A stretch of 64,000 bases of DNA, taken from positions 1-64,000 of the forward strand of contig SCKN01000004.1 of the NCBI GenBank assembly GCA_004124385.1. Reading direction: 5' to 3'. Position numbers and translations under genes: made by a program. Each line of letters begins with the position of its first letter. Within the stretch, counting starts at the first letter, position 1. Source of the stretch: Fidelibacterota bacterium (GTDB taxonomy: Bacteria > Fidelibacterota > Marinisomatia > Marinisomatales > TCS55). The notes beneath the pieces are model-generated. The model made no database searches. It was not told where the DNA came from and saw nothing but the letters and a program-made list of their open reading frames with translations. Of the stretch, positions 1 through 8,970 are shown one piece after another.

Positions 1-7
1 ACTCCTA

Positions 8-916
8 CTATTGTACCAATCCAATAGCAATTATCCTCATACCTTCTGTAAGTAATTGACCGATATTACCTGTATGGTCATATACTTCTGTTTTTTCAAT
101 CTCACCTGTTTCAACATTTACTATCCTCGATGAAACAGAATAAATATTTCCAACTTTACTGATACTTCCACCTATAATCTTCTGTACCCCAATCAATCTC
201 CCAATTTGAACCATACATTCATCGGTGGTACAACCTGATTGTTGAAACCCTTGTTCTTTAAGAACTTCTTCCATCATTTCTCGTTCTATAACTTTGAAAT
301 ATTTGGTTTTGAATAATTCAACTCTTAATCTGTCTGTAAGGGCATTTACTTCACCGTCAGAGATATTATTTCCTTTAAAATTAACTACAGCGATATTGGT
401 AAGAGTTTCGGGTGGTGGTGGTAAATAAACTTCATTTCTTTGTAAAGATACACTTGTGATTGGTGTTGAATAGTTTAATCCTGTGAATTGGGGGTATTTG
501 TTTCTTAAAAAATTATCTACTGCTTCAATAGTCCAATTCTTTTGAAATATATCATTAGAGAAAGTCCCAGATTTTATTTCACCATTTACCTTAAACAATA
601 CACCTTTACCAGTATATTTACCATCTTTGAACTCACCGACATACTTTTCACCAGAAGAATAGGTTAATGTCCCCTGACCATTTCGTAAATTAGATTTGTA
701 CTCACCTACATACTTTCTACCATTTGGATAAGTGTGTGTCCCCTGACCATCTCTTTTACCATCTTTGAACTCTCCTACATACTTTGAACCATTTGGATAA
801 GTGATTACACCTTTTCCGTGATATAGACCATCATCATTTAATTCTCCCTCATAATTGATTTTGGGAGCAGTAGTACAACTGATAAAAAACAATAATATTA
901 GAGCAATACGCTTCAT
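8..916 (-). CDS. MORN-repeat lipoprotein with CsgG-like C-terminal domain
   Basis: Probable outer-membrane or periplasmic lipoprotein of 302 residues. The start was placed at the internal ATG (914-916) because it opens directly into a lipoprotein signal peptide ending in FFISC (Cys14). About four MORN-type repeats follow (YxGEFKDGKxxGxGxxxYxxG, roughly residues 19-120), then a linker. The C-terminal third (from TNIAVVNF, about residue 173) resembles the CsgG/FlgO-like nucleotide-binding-like fold, with alternating beta/alpha segments and a two-cysteine segment CTTDEC. MORN repeats usually bind lipids or act as scaffolds; CsgG-like domains occur in secretion and envelope proteins. The exact function is unknown. 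It lies downstream of tRNA-Val on the same strand, with no close partner. Confidence 0.75.
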   Translation of the reverse strand: MKRIALILLFFISCTTAPKINYEGELNDDGLYHGKGVITYPNGSKYVGEFKDGKRDGQGTHTYPNGRKYVGEYKSNLRNGQGTLTYSSGEKYVGEFKDGKYTGKGVLFKVNGEIKSGTFSNDIFQKNWTIEAVDNFLRNKYPQFTGLNYSTPITSVSLQRNEVYLPPPPETLTNIAVVNFKGNNISDGEVNALTDRLRVELFKTKYFKVIEREMMEEVLKEQGFQQSGCTTDECMVQIGRLIGVQKIIGGSISKVGNIYSVSSRIVNVETGEIEKTEVYDHTGNIGQLLTEGMRIIAIGLVQ

Positions 917-1067
917 ACCGAAAATTACAAAAAAATAACGCAACAATGTGGGTGTATCTTTTATTTTAAGGGTACTACCCCCCATTTGGTTTTTACAGGT
1001 TGGAACTTTGGTTGAAATTTTAAGAGGCTGTTACCATAACAGAGACGTTACGTGCTTGGTGTATGGG

Positions 1068-1094
1068 TGTTCACATTATTTTGTTCACATTATT
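1068..1094. repeat. Short tandem direct repeat, 13 bp twice
   Basis: The 13-base word tgttcacattatt occurs at 1068-1080 and again at 1082-1094 in the non-coding stretch between the MORN lipoprotein and tRNA-Val (917-1189). It could be a regulator-binding pair or chance in AT-rich DNA. Apart from a terminator hairpin nearer the tRNA, nothing else is visible in this spacer. Confidence 0.35.
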
Positions 1095-1139
1095 ACTATA
1101 TATTAGACATTAATTGAATCAATCTGACACATCCCATAA

Positions 1140-1172
1140 ATAATAAAGCCCTCGTCGTTTAACGAAGGCTTT
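1140..1172 (-). terminator. Rho-independent terminator after tRNA-Val
   Basis: Inverted repeat AAAGCC-C-TCGT (1145-1155) pairs with ACGA-A-GGCTTT (1162-1172) around a 6-base loop with one mismatch. Read on the minus strand it is followed by a T-rich run. It lies just past the 3' end of tRNA-Val on that strand. Confidence 0.65.
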
Positions 1173-1189
1173 TATGCTTTATTGAGGGG

Positions 1190-1263
1190 TGGGCGATGAG
1201 GGATTTGAACCCCCGACTTCCTCCTTGTAAGGGAGGCACTCTGACCAGCTGAGTTAATCGCCC
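1190..1263 (-). tRNA. tRNA-Val (anticodon TAC)
   Basis: Read on the minus strand, the 7-bp acceptor stem GGGCGAT/ATCGCCC, a D-arm, the anticodon stem CCTCC/GGAGG with loop CTTACAA (anticodon TAC, reads GUA), and a T-arm with GGTTCAAAT are all intact. The discriminator base is A. CCA is not encoded, so it must be added by the CCA-adding enzyme. Confidence 0.95.
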
Positions 1264-1278
1264 TTTAAATATTTAAAG
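1263..1278. promoter_or_regulatory. Perfect 16-bp AT-rich palindrome at the 5' edge of tRNA-Val
   Basis: CTTTAAATATTTAAAG is a perfect palindrome that starts at the first tRNA base and extends upstream. It may overlap the tRNA -10 region or be an operator. A -35 box was not identified. Confidence 0.3.
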
Positions 1279-1342
1279 TTTTATCCAGCGTATTTGCATT
1301 TTGGCAAAGCAGATGGATAATCGCCCAAAAACGGTTGCAAAA

Positions 1343-3742
1343 TTAAGATGCTTTCTTTATTTTTGAAGCTTCTTTCTTTTTTTGTTTTTTCTTTCGGCCA
1401 TTTAAACCAGGAAGAGCCACATCTATTACATCCATCATTTCTTTAGCAAAATGAAATGTTAGGTCTTTCTTGATATGATCCGGTATATCTTCTAAATCTT
1501 TTTTATTATGATCTGGGAGTATGATCGTTTTTATTCCTGATCGGTGCGCAGCAGTCACTTTTTCTTTCACACCACCGATGGGTAAAACATTACCGCGGAG
1601 TGTAATCTCCCCCGTCATAGCTACCTTGTCCTCCACAGCTTGTCCAGTCAATAATGATAAAATAGACGTGAACATACTCACGCCTGCTGAAGGCCCATCT
1701 TTTGGAATTGCACCTGCAGGAACATGAACATGAATATCTGTCTTTTCATGAAAATCATCTTCAATGCCAAGTATATCTGTATGTGAACGAATATAGGTTA
1801 GAGCTGCAGTTGCAGATTCTTTCATTACATCACCCAATTGACCTGTCAGGGTTAGAATCCCTTTTCCTTTCATTTTAGATGACTCTATAAACAGTATATC
1901 GCCTCCCGCAGCTGTCCATGCTAACCCCGTCACAACTCCTGGTTTAGTTGTGCGTTCAGCTAATTCAGAATAAAAACGAGGCGCTCCTAAATAGTTAAGC
2001 ACTTTCTTTTTATTTAAATTCACTTTCCGGCTTTTCTTTTCAACATATTTACGGGCTATTTTTCTAAGCACATTGGCAATTTCACGTTCCAGATTACGTA
2101 CGCCTGCTTCCCGAGTATATGAACTAATCAATTCTTTGATTGCGGAATCATCAAATCCAACTTCCTTTGAAGTAAGGCCATTCTCTTCAATTTGTTTAGG
2201 AATCAAATGTTGTTTGGCAATCTTCAATTTTTCATCTTCAATATAACCGCTAAATTCTAATATTTCCATTCTATCCCTTAGTGCCGGAGGAATGGGGTCC
2301 CGATAATTAGCTGTAGCAATAAACATGACTTTGCTTAAATCAAAATTCACTTCCAGGTAATGGTCGCTGAAAGTATAATTTTGTTCCGGATCCAACACTT
2401 CCAATAATGCCGATGATGGATCCCCTCGAAAATCCATTCCCAGTTTATCAATCTCATCCAGCATAAATACAGGATTGTTCGTCCCCGCTTTTTTCAGCGA
2501 TTGAATAATTCTGCCTGGCAAAGCACCAATATATGTTCTGCGATGACCGCGTATTTCAGCTTCATCCCGAACACCGCCAAGAGAAATACGAATAAACTCT
2601 CGCCCCATTGAACGGGCAATTGATTTACCCAATGAAGTCTTACCCACCCCAGGAGGTCCGGCAAAACACAAAATAGGTCCTCGAATGGTTCCATTAGGAT
2701 CTTTTTTCTGTTTCAAGGATCGTACAGCTAAATATTCCAGAATTCGTTCTTTGACCTTTTCCAAACCATAATGATCTTCATCCAATATATCCTTGGCTTG
2801 CTTTATATCAACTGAATCATCTGAAGAATTAGACCAAGGTAAGTCAGTCAGCCATTCAATATAGGTTCGGGCAACAGAATATTCTGGAGATTGCGTAGGA
2901 ATACGTGATAATCGGTCCAGTTCCTTCAATGCAACTTTTTCCGCTTCTTCCGACATTTTAACTTCTTTGACTTTCTCTTCCAACTCGTTGAGTTCGACTG
3001 ATCCTTCATCCTCACCCAATTCTTTCTTGATGGCTTTCATTTGTTCACGGAGATAATATTCCCGTTGTGTTTTAGAAATTTCATCATGTACCTCGCTTTG
3101 GATTTCCTCACCTAACTTGATTCGTTGGATTTCTCTGGATAAAACAGCAATTGCTTTTTCTACACGTGCTTTTACATCAAGTTCTTCCAATATATCTTGT
3201 TTTTCAGAATTGGAAACAGTTAAGAGAGAAATTGCACGGTCAGCAAGGCGTGCTGGCTTTTGAATATTGGAAAGCATACCGGAGTGTTCTTCCGTTAGAT
3301 TGGGTGCAACTTGAATTAGTTCTGAAAACACTTTTCGAAGATTTTTGACCAATGCATCCAGTTCAATATCAGTTTCTTCAACATCCTTTACACGAGTTAC
3401 TTTAGCGATATAGTATGGATCATCATTAATATATTTCAGCATTTTCACTCGTTCAACCCCTTGGACAATGGCAGATTTACTGTTATCTGGCATGTCAAAA
3501 ACCTTAAGCACGACAGCCAACGTACCATATGAATACAAATCTTCAGGCTTCGGGTCTTCAATAGACCCATCTTCTTGGGCAACAACAACTATATGTTTAT
3601 CCTTTGGCGATAGGTCATTAATCAGTTTCAGAGATTTTTCCCGACCAACATAAATGGGTATAACTTGTTGTGGAAATAGAACAGTATTGCGTAAAGGCAT
3701 TACTGGATATTCTTCCGTTTTTTGCTTCAGTTCTTCAGCCAT
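1343..3742 (-). CDS. lon: ATP-dependent protease Lon
   Basis: Cytoplasmic AAA+ serine protease of 799 residues that degrades misfolded and regulatory proteins as a homohexamer. It shows the N-terminal LAN substrate-binding domain (starting near EYPVMPLRNTVLFP), a coiled region (about 190-300), Walker A GPPGVGKT, Walker B FMLDEIDK, and the C-terminal peptidase with catalytic Ser685 (KDGPSAG) and Lys728 (GGVKEK). The size is normal for LonA. The last 15 or so residues form an unusual lysine-rich tail. An AAGGAAT ribosome-binding site precedes the ATG. It is separated from the upstream lipA operon by a terminator hairpin, so it should have its own promoter; no CIRCE element was seen. Confidence 0.98.
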   Translation of the reverse strand: MAEELKQKTEEYPVMPLRNTVLFPQQVIPIYVGREKSLKLINDLSPKDKHIVVVAQEDGSIEDPKPEDLYSYGTLAVVLKVFDMPDNSKSAIVQGVERVKMLKYINDDPYYIAKVTRVKDVEETDIELDALVKNLRKVFSELIQVAPNLTEEHSGMLSNIQKPARLADRAISLLTVSNSEKQDILEELDVKARVEKAIAVLSREIQRIKLGEEIQSEVHDEISKTQREYYLREQMKAIKKELGEDEGSVELNELEEKVKEVKMSEEAEKVALKELDRLSRIPTQSPEYSVARTYIEWLTDLPWSNSSDDSVDIKQAKDILDEDHYGLEKVKERILEYLAVRSLKQKKDPNGTIRGPILCFAGPPGVGKTSLGKSIARSMGREFIRISLGGVRDEAEIRGHRRTYIGALPGRIIQSLKKAGTNNPVFMLDEIDKLGMDFRGDPSSALLEVLDPEQNYTFSDHYLEVNFDLSKVMFIATANYRDPIPPALRDRMEILEFSGYIEDEKLKIAKQHLIPKQIEENGLTSKEVGFDDSAIKELISSYTREAGVRNLEREIANVLRKIARKYVEKKSRKVNLNKKKVLNYLGAPRFYSELAERTTKPGVVTGLAWTAAGGDILFIESSKMKGKGILTLTGQLGDVMKESATAALTYIRSHTDILGIEDDFHEKTDIHVHVPAGAIPKDGPSAGVSMFTSILSLLTGQAVEDKVAMTGEITLRGNVLPIGGVKEKVTAAHRSGIKTIILPDHNKKDLEDIPDHIKKDLTFHFAKEMMDVIDVALPGLNGRKKKQKKKEASKIKKAS

Positions 3743-3777
3743 TGATATTCCTTTTAAATTTTTGTATTAAATCACTC

Positions 3778-3815
3778 AAAAAATATGCCATTGTACTCTT
3801 TATGCACATATGGCA
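3778..3815 (-). terminator. Terminator between the lipA/cytochrome operon and lon
   Basis: TGCCAT-TGT (3786-3794) pairs with ACA-T-ATGGCA (3806-3815) with a one-base bulge and 11-base loop. Read on the minus strand it is followed by TATTTTTT (A run at 3778-3783 on plus). It begins about 20 bases past the cytochrome stop codon and precedes lon. Confidence 0.7.
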
Positions 3816-3834
3816 GATATAATCAGCCCCATCG

Positions 3835-4161
3835 TCACATTATCCTCGAAGGTAAAAAATGGCAAGAAACACAATCTGGACGGAATTCATGGGGAATTTT
3901 GGGAACTAATCCAACTCCGGGTATCGTTATTTCCAGTTTGTGACATGCCAAACACGATTTTTCATCTATATATTTTTGATGAGGACCTTGCTCTCGATCC
4001 GCAAAAAGATCAGAAAGTTGTGGAGGTATTTTTCCATCAACCATGATAGGTTTTTTAACATTTGAATCAACTTGATCATGTGTGTTTTGTTTCAATATCA
4101 CTGCCCCAGCTAAAATAATTCCAGCTACTGCAACCAAACTATATACAATATTTTTATTCAA
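3835..4161 (-). CDS. Small membrane-anchored dihaem c-type cytochrome, NapB-like
   Basis: A protein of 108 residues with an N-terminal hydrophobic signal anchor (residues 5-23) and two haem-binding CxxCH motifs, CLACH and CVSCH, in the C-terminal half. The arrangement CLACH...IPHEF...CVSCHFLPSR recalls the small periplasmic nitrate reductase subunit NapB, but the protein is shorter and no napA is in the window. It probably faces the periplasm and carries electrons for an unidentified partner. Its start overlaps the lipA stop by 4 bases (ATGA), so it is translationally coupled to the lipoate operon, an unexpected setting for a haem protein. Confidence 0.75.
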   Translation of the reverse strand: MNKNIVYSLVAVAGIILAGAVILKQNTHDQVDSNVKKPIMVDGKIPPQLSDLFADREQGPHQKYIDEKSCLACHKLEITIPGVGLVPKIPHEFRPDCVSCHFLPSRIM

Positions 4162-5033
4162 TTTAAGACTTCGATTAAACGAGCTTGCTCATCAGCTCGA
4201 TATGAACTACGTACCAATGGACCTGATTCTACAACACTAAAACCCATGTTTGTTCCTATTTCTTTAAATTCTGAAAATTCGTTATCTTCAAGATATCTCT
4301 CCACCGGTAAATGATTTTGTGTCGGTTGCAAATATTGACCAATGGTGAAAATTTTTACACCAATTTCAACGACCTCTTGCATAGTAGCAATGACTTCATC
4401 CCTTGTTTCCCCCAAGCCAACCATAATACTGGTTTTTGTCAGAAGTCCAAAATCTACAGAATGCCTCAATACAGCCAAACTACGTTGCCAATTGGCTTGT
4501 GAACGTATTTGTTTGCTGATACGTTCTACACATTCAACGTTATGGGAAAAAATCTCCGGTTGGGCCGCAAATACTTTTTCTAATGCAGGATAAAATCCCT
4601 GGAAATCCGGTGTTAAAACTTCAACTGTGCAGGTAGGAACGTGCTTATGAATTTGCTTGATCGTTTCAGCCCAAATTGCTGCTCCAAAGTCATTTTTCAA
4701 ATCATCCCTATCTACGGAAGTAATTACAATATGACGCAAATTCATTTTTTTTACAGCTAGTGCAGTTCGTGTTGGTTCTAAAGGATCATTCCAGGTTGGG
4801 CGTCCAGTTTTCACAGAACAGAATTTGCATGCACGGGTACATGTATCACCCAATATCATAATAGTTGCCGTTCCGCGATTCCAGCATTCATATATATTCG
4901 GACAACGCGCTTCTTCGCAAACTGTATGGAGAGTATTCGCTTGCACAACCTTATCTACAAATTTATATCCCTCTCCAATGTGCATACGGATTTTGGGTTT
5001 TTTAATTCTTGGTACTGAAATAGCTTCTATCAA
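4158..5033 (-). CDS. lipA: Lipoyl synthase
   Basis: Radical SAM enzyme of 291 residues that inserts two sulfur atoms into protein-bound octanoyl groups to make lipoyl. It has both iron-sulfur cluster motifs: the auxiliary cluster motif CEEARCPNIYEC and the radical-SAM motif CTRACKFC. The conserved C-terminal RSSYRAD segment, which ligates the auxiliary cluster, is also present. The start overlaps the upstream E2 gene by four bases (ATGA). With lipB four genes upstream, it supplies the cofactor for the E2 encoded beside it. Confidence 0.98.
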   Translation of the reverse strand: MIEAISVPRIKKPKIRMHIGEGYKFVDKVVQANTLHTVCEEARCPNIYECWNRGTATIMILGDTCTRACKFCSVKTGRPTWNDPLEPTRTALAVKKMNLRHIVITSVDRDDLKNDFGAAIWAETIKQIHKHVPTCTVEVLTPDFQGFYPALEKVFAAQPEIFSHNVECVERISKQIRSQANWQRSLAVLRHSVDFGLLTKTSIMVGLGETRDEVIATMQEVVEIGVKIFTIGQYLQPTQNHLPVERYLEDNEFSEFKEIGTNMGFSVVESGPLVRSSYRADEQARLIEVLN

Positions 5034-6322
5034 AAGAGGTGCTCCAAATCCATATTCTCAAGGTTTTTCTGTACAGTTTCAACAAACTTTGCTCCTCCAG
5101 CACCATCGACCAAACGATGATCAAATCCGATGGATAAAAACATCATACTTCGAATCCCAATCGTATCACCTTGCTTTGTTTCAATTACAACAGGTTTCTT
5201 TTTAATTGTACCTACTCCTAAAATACCAACGTTTGGCTGATTAATAATGGGCGTTCCGGTCGTAACATTAAACATTCCAAAATTAGAGATTGAAAAAGTT
5301 GAGCCAGAAAGTTCATCTGGTCTAATTTGTTTATTTCGTGTACGAATTGCTAAATCACGAACTTTTCTACATAAACCCAAAAAATTTAATTCTTCACATT
5401 GGGGAATAACTGGAACCATTAAACCAGCATCCACAGCAACAGCCAATCCAATATTGACGTTTTTCTTGCGGATGATGGACGTTCCATCTAAAGAACTATT
5501 CATATCAGGGAATGTTTGCAAAGCTCTAACACATGCAGATACAATAAATGGCGTATAAGTTAATGGGAATCCTTCACGCATTTTAAAACTTGAACTATTT
5601 TCGTCTACATAGTTTACAATTCGCGTCATATCCACTTCATTCATCAAATGAACATGGGCAGATGTATCCAGGCTGTGCCGCATATGCTCGGCAATTGATC
5701 TACGCATTTTATCCATTTCTATTCGCTCATCTGCAAGTGGCGATATCACTGGGGCTGAAACTGAAACTTCAGGCTGTTCCATAGCTGCAGGAGCCTCTTT
5801 TGCCGGAGCAGTGGCTGACGATCGTTGTTCAAGATAAGCAAGGAGATCTTTTTTTGTTACTCGGTTATTATTCCCTGATCCAGATATAGACGCAAGTTCA
5901 TCTTGACTCACACCTTCTTTACGAGCGATAGATTTGACTATGGGTGTATAATATTTTTTCTCGCCACTAGTTGAAATTACTTTTTCAGATTCAATTTGAG
6001 ATGATTTAATCGATGCAACTTCAGTAGATGGTGGAGGAGATTCTTCTTCTTCAATCTTCGATTGTATTTTTACTGAAGCACTCCCTTCCGTTTCAATACG
6101 AGCAATAACAACACCAATATCTATAACATCATTGGGTTCGGCAAGTAATTCAGTTATAATTCCAGCATTGGGAGATGGGATTTCGGAGTCAACCTTATCA
6201 GTGCCGATTTCCAATAGTATTTCATCCACTTCAATGCTATCTCCAACACTTTTGCGCCACTCAATAATTGTGCCTTCCACAATGGATTCACCCATTTTGG
6301 GCATGATAATATCTATAACCAT
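5030..6322 (-). CDS. 2-oxo acid dehydrogenase E2 (dihydrolipoyl acyltransferase), probably branched-chain
   Basis: Acyltransferase core of a 2-oxo acid dehydrogenase complex, 430 residues. Domains in order: one lipoyl domain with the lipoyl-lysine motif GTDKVDSE (about residue 43); an acidic/proline-rich linker; a peripheral subunit-binding domain (about 120-165); a second linker rich in Ala and Pro; and the catalytic domain ending with the active-site motif DHRLVDG. It lies 1 base after the fused E1 gene. Gene order and the E1 type favour a branched-chain 2-oxoacid dehydrogenase (bkdB/bkdC type), but pyruvate or 2-oxoglutarate cannot be excluded from sequence alone. Confidence 0.93.
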   Translation of the reverse strand: MVIDIIMPKMGESIVEGTIIEWRKSVGDSIEVDEILLEIGTDKVDSEIPSPNAGIITELLAEPNDVIDIGVVIARIETEGSASVKIQSKIEEEESPPPSTEVASIKSSQIESEKVISTSGEKKYYTPIVKSIARKEGVSQDELASISGSGNNNRVTKKDLLAYLEQRSSATAPAKEAPAAMEQPEVSVSAPVISPLADERIEMDKMRRSIAEHMRHSLDTSAHVHLMNEVDMTRIVNYVDENSSSFKMREGFPLTYTPFIVSACVRALQTFPDMNSSLDGTSIIRKKNVNIGLAVAVDAGLMVPVIPQCEELNFLGLCRKVRDLAIRTRNKQIRPDELSGSTFSISNFGMFNVTTGTPIINQPNVGILGVGTIKKKPVVIETKQGDTIGIRSMMFLSIGFDHRLVDGAGGAKFVETVQKNLENMDLEHLF

Positions 6323-6323
6323 T

Positions 6324-8330
6324 TTAATACTCCAATAAATCTGTTAATGCTGATTCAATATCAGCTGTTTGTGGTAAAATCTGTTCTTCTAATACCCAAC
6401 TGTAAGGTATATGACAATCCTTTGCTGCAACACGAGCAATAGGCCCATCCAAGTATTCGAATAACTCATTTACAATCCTTGCTGCAATTTCTGCCCCAGG
6501 GCCACCAGTCATCGTGTCTTCATGGACGATTAAAACTTTACCCGTTTTTTGAACCGATTTTTGTATAGCTTCCATGTCAATTGGATTCAAGGTACGCAAA
6601 TCAATAATTTCTACTTCGCCATTATTTAAACCACTGGATTTAACCGCTTCTATTGATTTTTGAACCATAGCTCCCCATGTGATGATCGTTATCTCCTCGC
6701 CAAGCCGGACAATTTTTGCTTTTCCGAAGGGAAGGATATAGTTTTCATCTGGTTCAGGAGTTGCGGAATATCCTTGACGATATAAACCTTTATGTTCAAA
6801 AAATAATACCGGATCATTCATTTTACATGCAGCTTTTAATAAGCCTTTAGCATCAGCTGCATTCGATGGGTATGCTATCCTGATTCCATGCAATTTTAAA
6901 AATAATCCATCTATAGATTGGCTGTGATATGGACCGCCGTGAATATATCCGCCAACGGGTACTCGAATTACCATTGGACAAGACCATTCTCCTGCTGACC
7001 TATATCTTATCATGGAAATTTCATCTTTTAAATGCATCATTGCTGTCCAGATATAATCACCAAACTGTATTTCTATAACCGGTTTAAAACCAGCCACAGC
7101 CATGCCGACAGCTGCACCAGCAATTGATGATTCTGCAAGTTGGGAATTAAAAACTCTATTTAAACCAAATTTTGTTGATAAACCTTTTGTAGCTGTGAAA
7201 ACTCCGCCTTTTGGATCTGCAACATCTTGACCAAAAATAACCATTTTAGGATTACGTTCCATTTCTTCATCTAAAGCATGATTGATCGCATCCACCAAAA
7301 CAATTTTCTCACTTATTGTATTTAATTCCGTTTCTTTCAAGGGCGGGTCATCCGCATACAAGTGATCCAATGCGGTTGATGGGTCTGGATGATCTTCCCC
7401 TTCTGCCCATGCCGCATCAACATCTACTTGTTCTTTTATTAATTTGTGGGTGGTTTCAATCGTTTGTTCAGTTAATATTTTAGCTGCAAGACAAGCAGAT
7501 TCAAATTTTATAATTGGATCATTTTTCTCAAGTTCATCTAATTCTTTTTCCGATCTATATTTTCGTTGGTCATCAGAGGAAGAATGAGGCAATAAACGTA
7601 CAACATGACTAACAATAACTGAAGGCCCCTTCCCTTTTCTTGCTCGGTCAGCAGCTTTTTTGAAAGCCAGATTGGTTTCAAAAAAATCAGTACCATCAAC
7701 ATCAAACCTCGCCAAATTTTTGTATCCGGCTACCATAGCATAGGTCGAACTTCCTGCTGTCTGTTCTGATACATGGACGCTGATTGCATATTCATTATCT
7801 TGAATATGAAAAATAACAGGTAACTTTTCACGACTGGACCAATTTAAGGCTTCATGAAAGTCTCCTTGGCTTGTTGTTCCTTCACCGCTGGAAACATAAA
7901 CAATTTCTTTTGATTTTTTCCTATGGATGGCTAAACCAGTCCCCACAGCATGTAAAAATTGCATTCCTGTTGCACTTGAAGGTGTAACAATTCGTAAATC
8001 TTTCCTGCTAAAATGATATGGAAATTGCCTGCCACCAGAGTCAGGATCATTTTTTCGCGATAAAAATGATAACAAATGATCTCTAGATGTAGTTCCTAAA
8101 CCAAGGGCGAATGCCGAATCGCGATAATATGTATATGCCCAGTCTTTTCCCGGCTGCATAACGGAAGCTGCTGCAAGCTGTGCAGATTCATGCCCCGCAC
8201 ATGCTGTGAGAAAAAATGCTTTTCCCTGTCGAATCATTATCATCATTTTTTCATCTAATTTCCTGGATAAAACCATTTTATGGTAAATATCTAATAATTC
8301 CTTTTTTTGAAATCCATGAAGCCTTGGCAT
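6324..8330 (-). CDS. 2-oxo acid dehydrogenase E1, alpha and beta subunits fused
   Basis: Thiamine-diphosphate-dependent decarboxylating component, 668 residues. The N-terminal half (about 1-330) is the E1-alpha domain with the TPP motif starting GEGTTSQGDFHEALN and ending near DNEYAIS. The C-terminal half (from about 345) is the E1-beta transketolase-like domain with FGQDVADPKGGVF, FGDYIW and GGYIHGGPYHSQS, then the transketolase C-terminal domain. In most bacteria these are two genes; single-chain forms occur in FCB-group bacteria. The E1-alpha type resembles 2-oxoisovalerate dehydrogenase, so branched-chain amino acid catabolism is the likely role. The start shares one base with the lipB stop (TAATG). 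Confidence 0.92.
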   Translation of the reverse strand: MPRLHGFQKKELLDIYHKMVLSRKLDEKMMIMIRQGKAFFLTACAGHESAQLAAASVMQPGKDWAYTYYRDSAFALGLGTTSRDHLLSFLSRKNDPDSGGRQFPYHFSRKDLRIVTPSSATGMQFLHAVGTGLAIHRKKSKEIVYVSSGEGTTSQGDFHEALNWSSREKLPVIFHIQDNEYAISVHVSEQTAGSSTYAMVAGYKNLARFDVDGTDFFETNLAFKKAADRARKGKGPSVIVSHVVRLLPHSSSDDQRKYRSEKELDELEKNDPIIKFESACLAAKILTEQTIETTHKLIKEQVDVDAAWAEGEDHPDPSTALDHLYADDPPLKETELNTISEKIVLVDAINHALDEEMERNPKMVIFGQDVADPKGGVFTATKGLSTKFGLNRVFNSQLAESSIAGAAVGMAVAGFKPVIEIQFGDYIWTAMMHLKDEISMIRYRSAGEWSCPMVIRVPVGGYIHGGPYHSQSIDGLFLKLHGIRIAYPSNAADAKGLLKAACKMNDPVLFFEHKGLYRQGYSATPEPDENYILPFGKAKIVRLGEEITIITWGAMVQKSIEAVKSSGLNNGEVEIIDLRTLNPIDMEAIQKSVQKTGKVLIVHEDTMTGGPGAEIAARIVNELFEYLDGPIARVAAKDCHIPYSWVLEEQILPQTADIESALTDLLEY

Positions 8331-8968
8331 TAGTTCACATCATTTATTTTAGTTAAAGAAAAAATATTTTTAAAACAACCCGTTAAAATTTCTTTGACTT
8401 TATTCATATTAATTTCATCACCCAGTATTTTTTGTATAGAGGTCACGCCATATTCAAAAATTCCACACGGAATAATTCCATCGTAATAATGAAGTTTAGT
8501 GTTCACATTTAATGCAAATCCATGCATAGTCACCCAACGTGAAACCCGTACACCCAGAGCAGCTATTTTTTCATCCTTGACCCACACACCCGTAAGACCT
8601 TCCTTTCGGGTTCCTTCAATATTATAGTATTTTAATGAATGGATAATAACATCTTCTAGAGAACGCATATACCAACTAATGCTCATATTATAATTATGGA
8701 GATCTATGATTGGATAGCCCACGAGCTGTCCCGGACCGTGAAAAGTAATATCACCTCCACGCTCAATACGAAACACTTTTACATCATCAGGATAATGTTG
8801 CAGCAAATGATTTTCATCCGTATTCTTACCAAACGTGTAAACAGGCTCGTGCTCGACCAATAGAACTGTATCTTCAATTTCATTTTTAATTCGTTTGGAC
8901 TGCATTTTTTTCTGCAATTCCCATGTATCCTGGTAGGACGAGTAACCTAAATCTTGAAATTTTAACAT
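8330..8968 (-). CDS. lipB: Octanoyl-[acyl-carrier-protein]:protein N-octanoyltransferase
   Basis: Transfers octanoate from ACP to the lipoyl lysine of E2-type domains, the step before LipA. It has 212 residues. Signature segments are RGGDITFHGPGQLVGYP, TGVWVKDEKIAALGVRV and the catalytic Cys/Lys region with IIPCGI. It lies between lpd (2-base gap) and the E1 gene (1-base overlap), so the operon carries E1, E2, E3 and both lipoylation enzymes. Confidence 0.97.
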   Translation of the reverse strand: MLKFQDLGYSSYQDTWELQKKMQSKRIKNEIEDTVLLVEHEPVYTFGKNTDENHLLQHYPDDVKVFRIERGGDITFHGPGQLVGYPIIDLHNYNMSISWYMRSLEDVIIHSLKYYNIEGTRKEGLTGVWVKDEKIAALGVRVSRWVTMHGFALNVNTKLHYYDGIIPCGIFEYGVTSIQKILGDEINMNKVKEILTGCFKNIFSLTKINDVN

Positions 8969-8970
8969 TA

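Noticed and set aside
1068-1094. Start of a CRISPR or iteron array
   Set aside because: Only two copies of 13 bases with a one-base gap; too short and not continued.
3743-3834. CIRCE heat-shock operator upstream of lon
   Set aside because: The inverted repeat in this gap is a terminator-like hairpin, not the TTAGCACTC/GAGTGCTAA pair.
4825-5205. 126-codon plus-strand frame across lipA and E2
   Set aside because: Lies across the lipA/E2 junction on the opposite strand and has no recognisable features.
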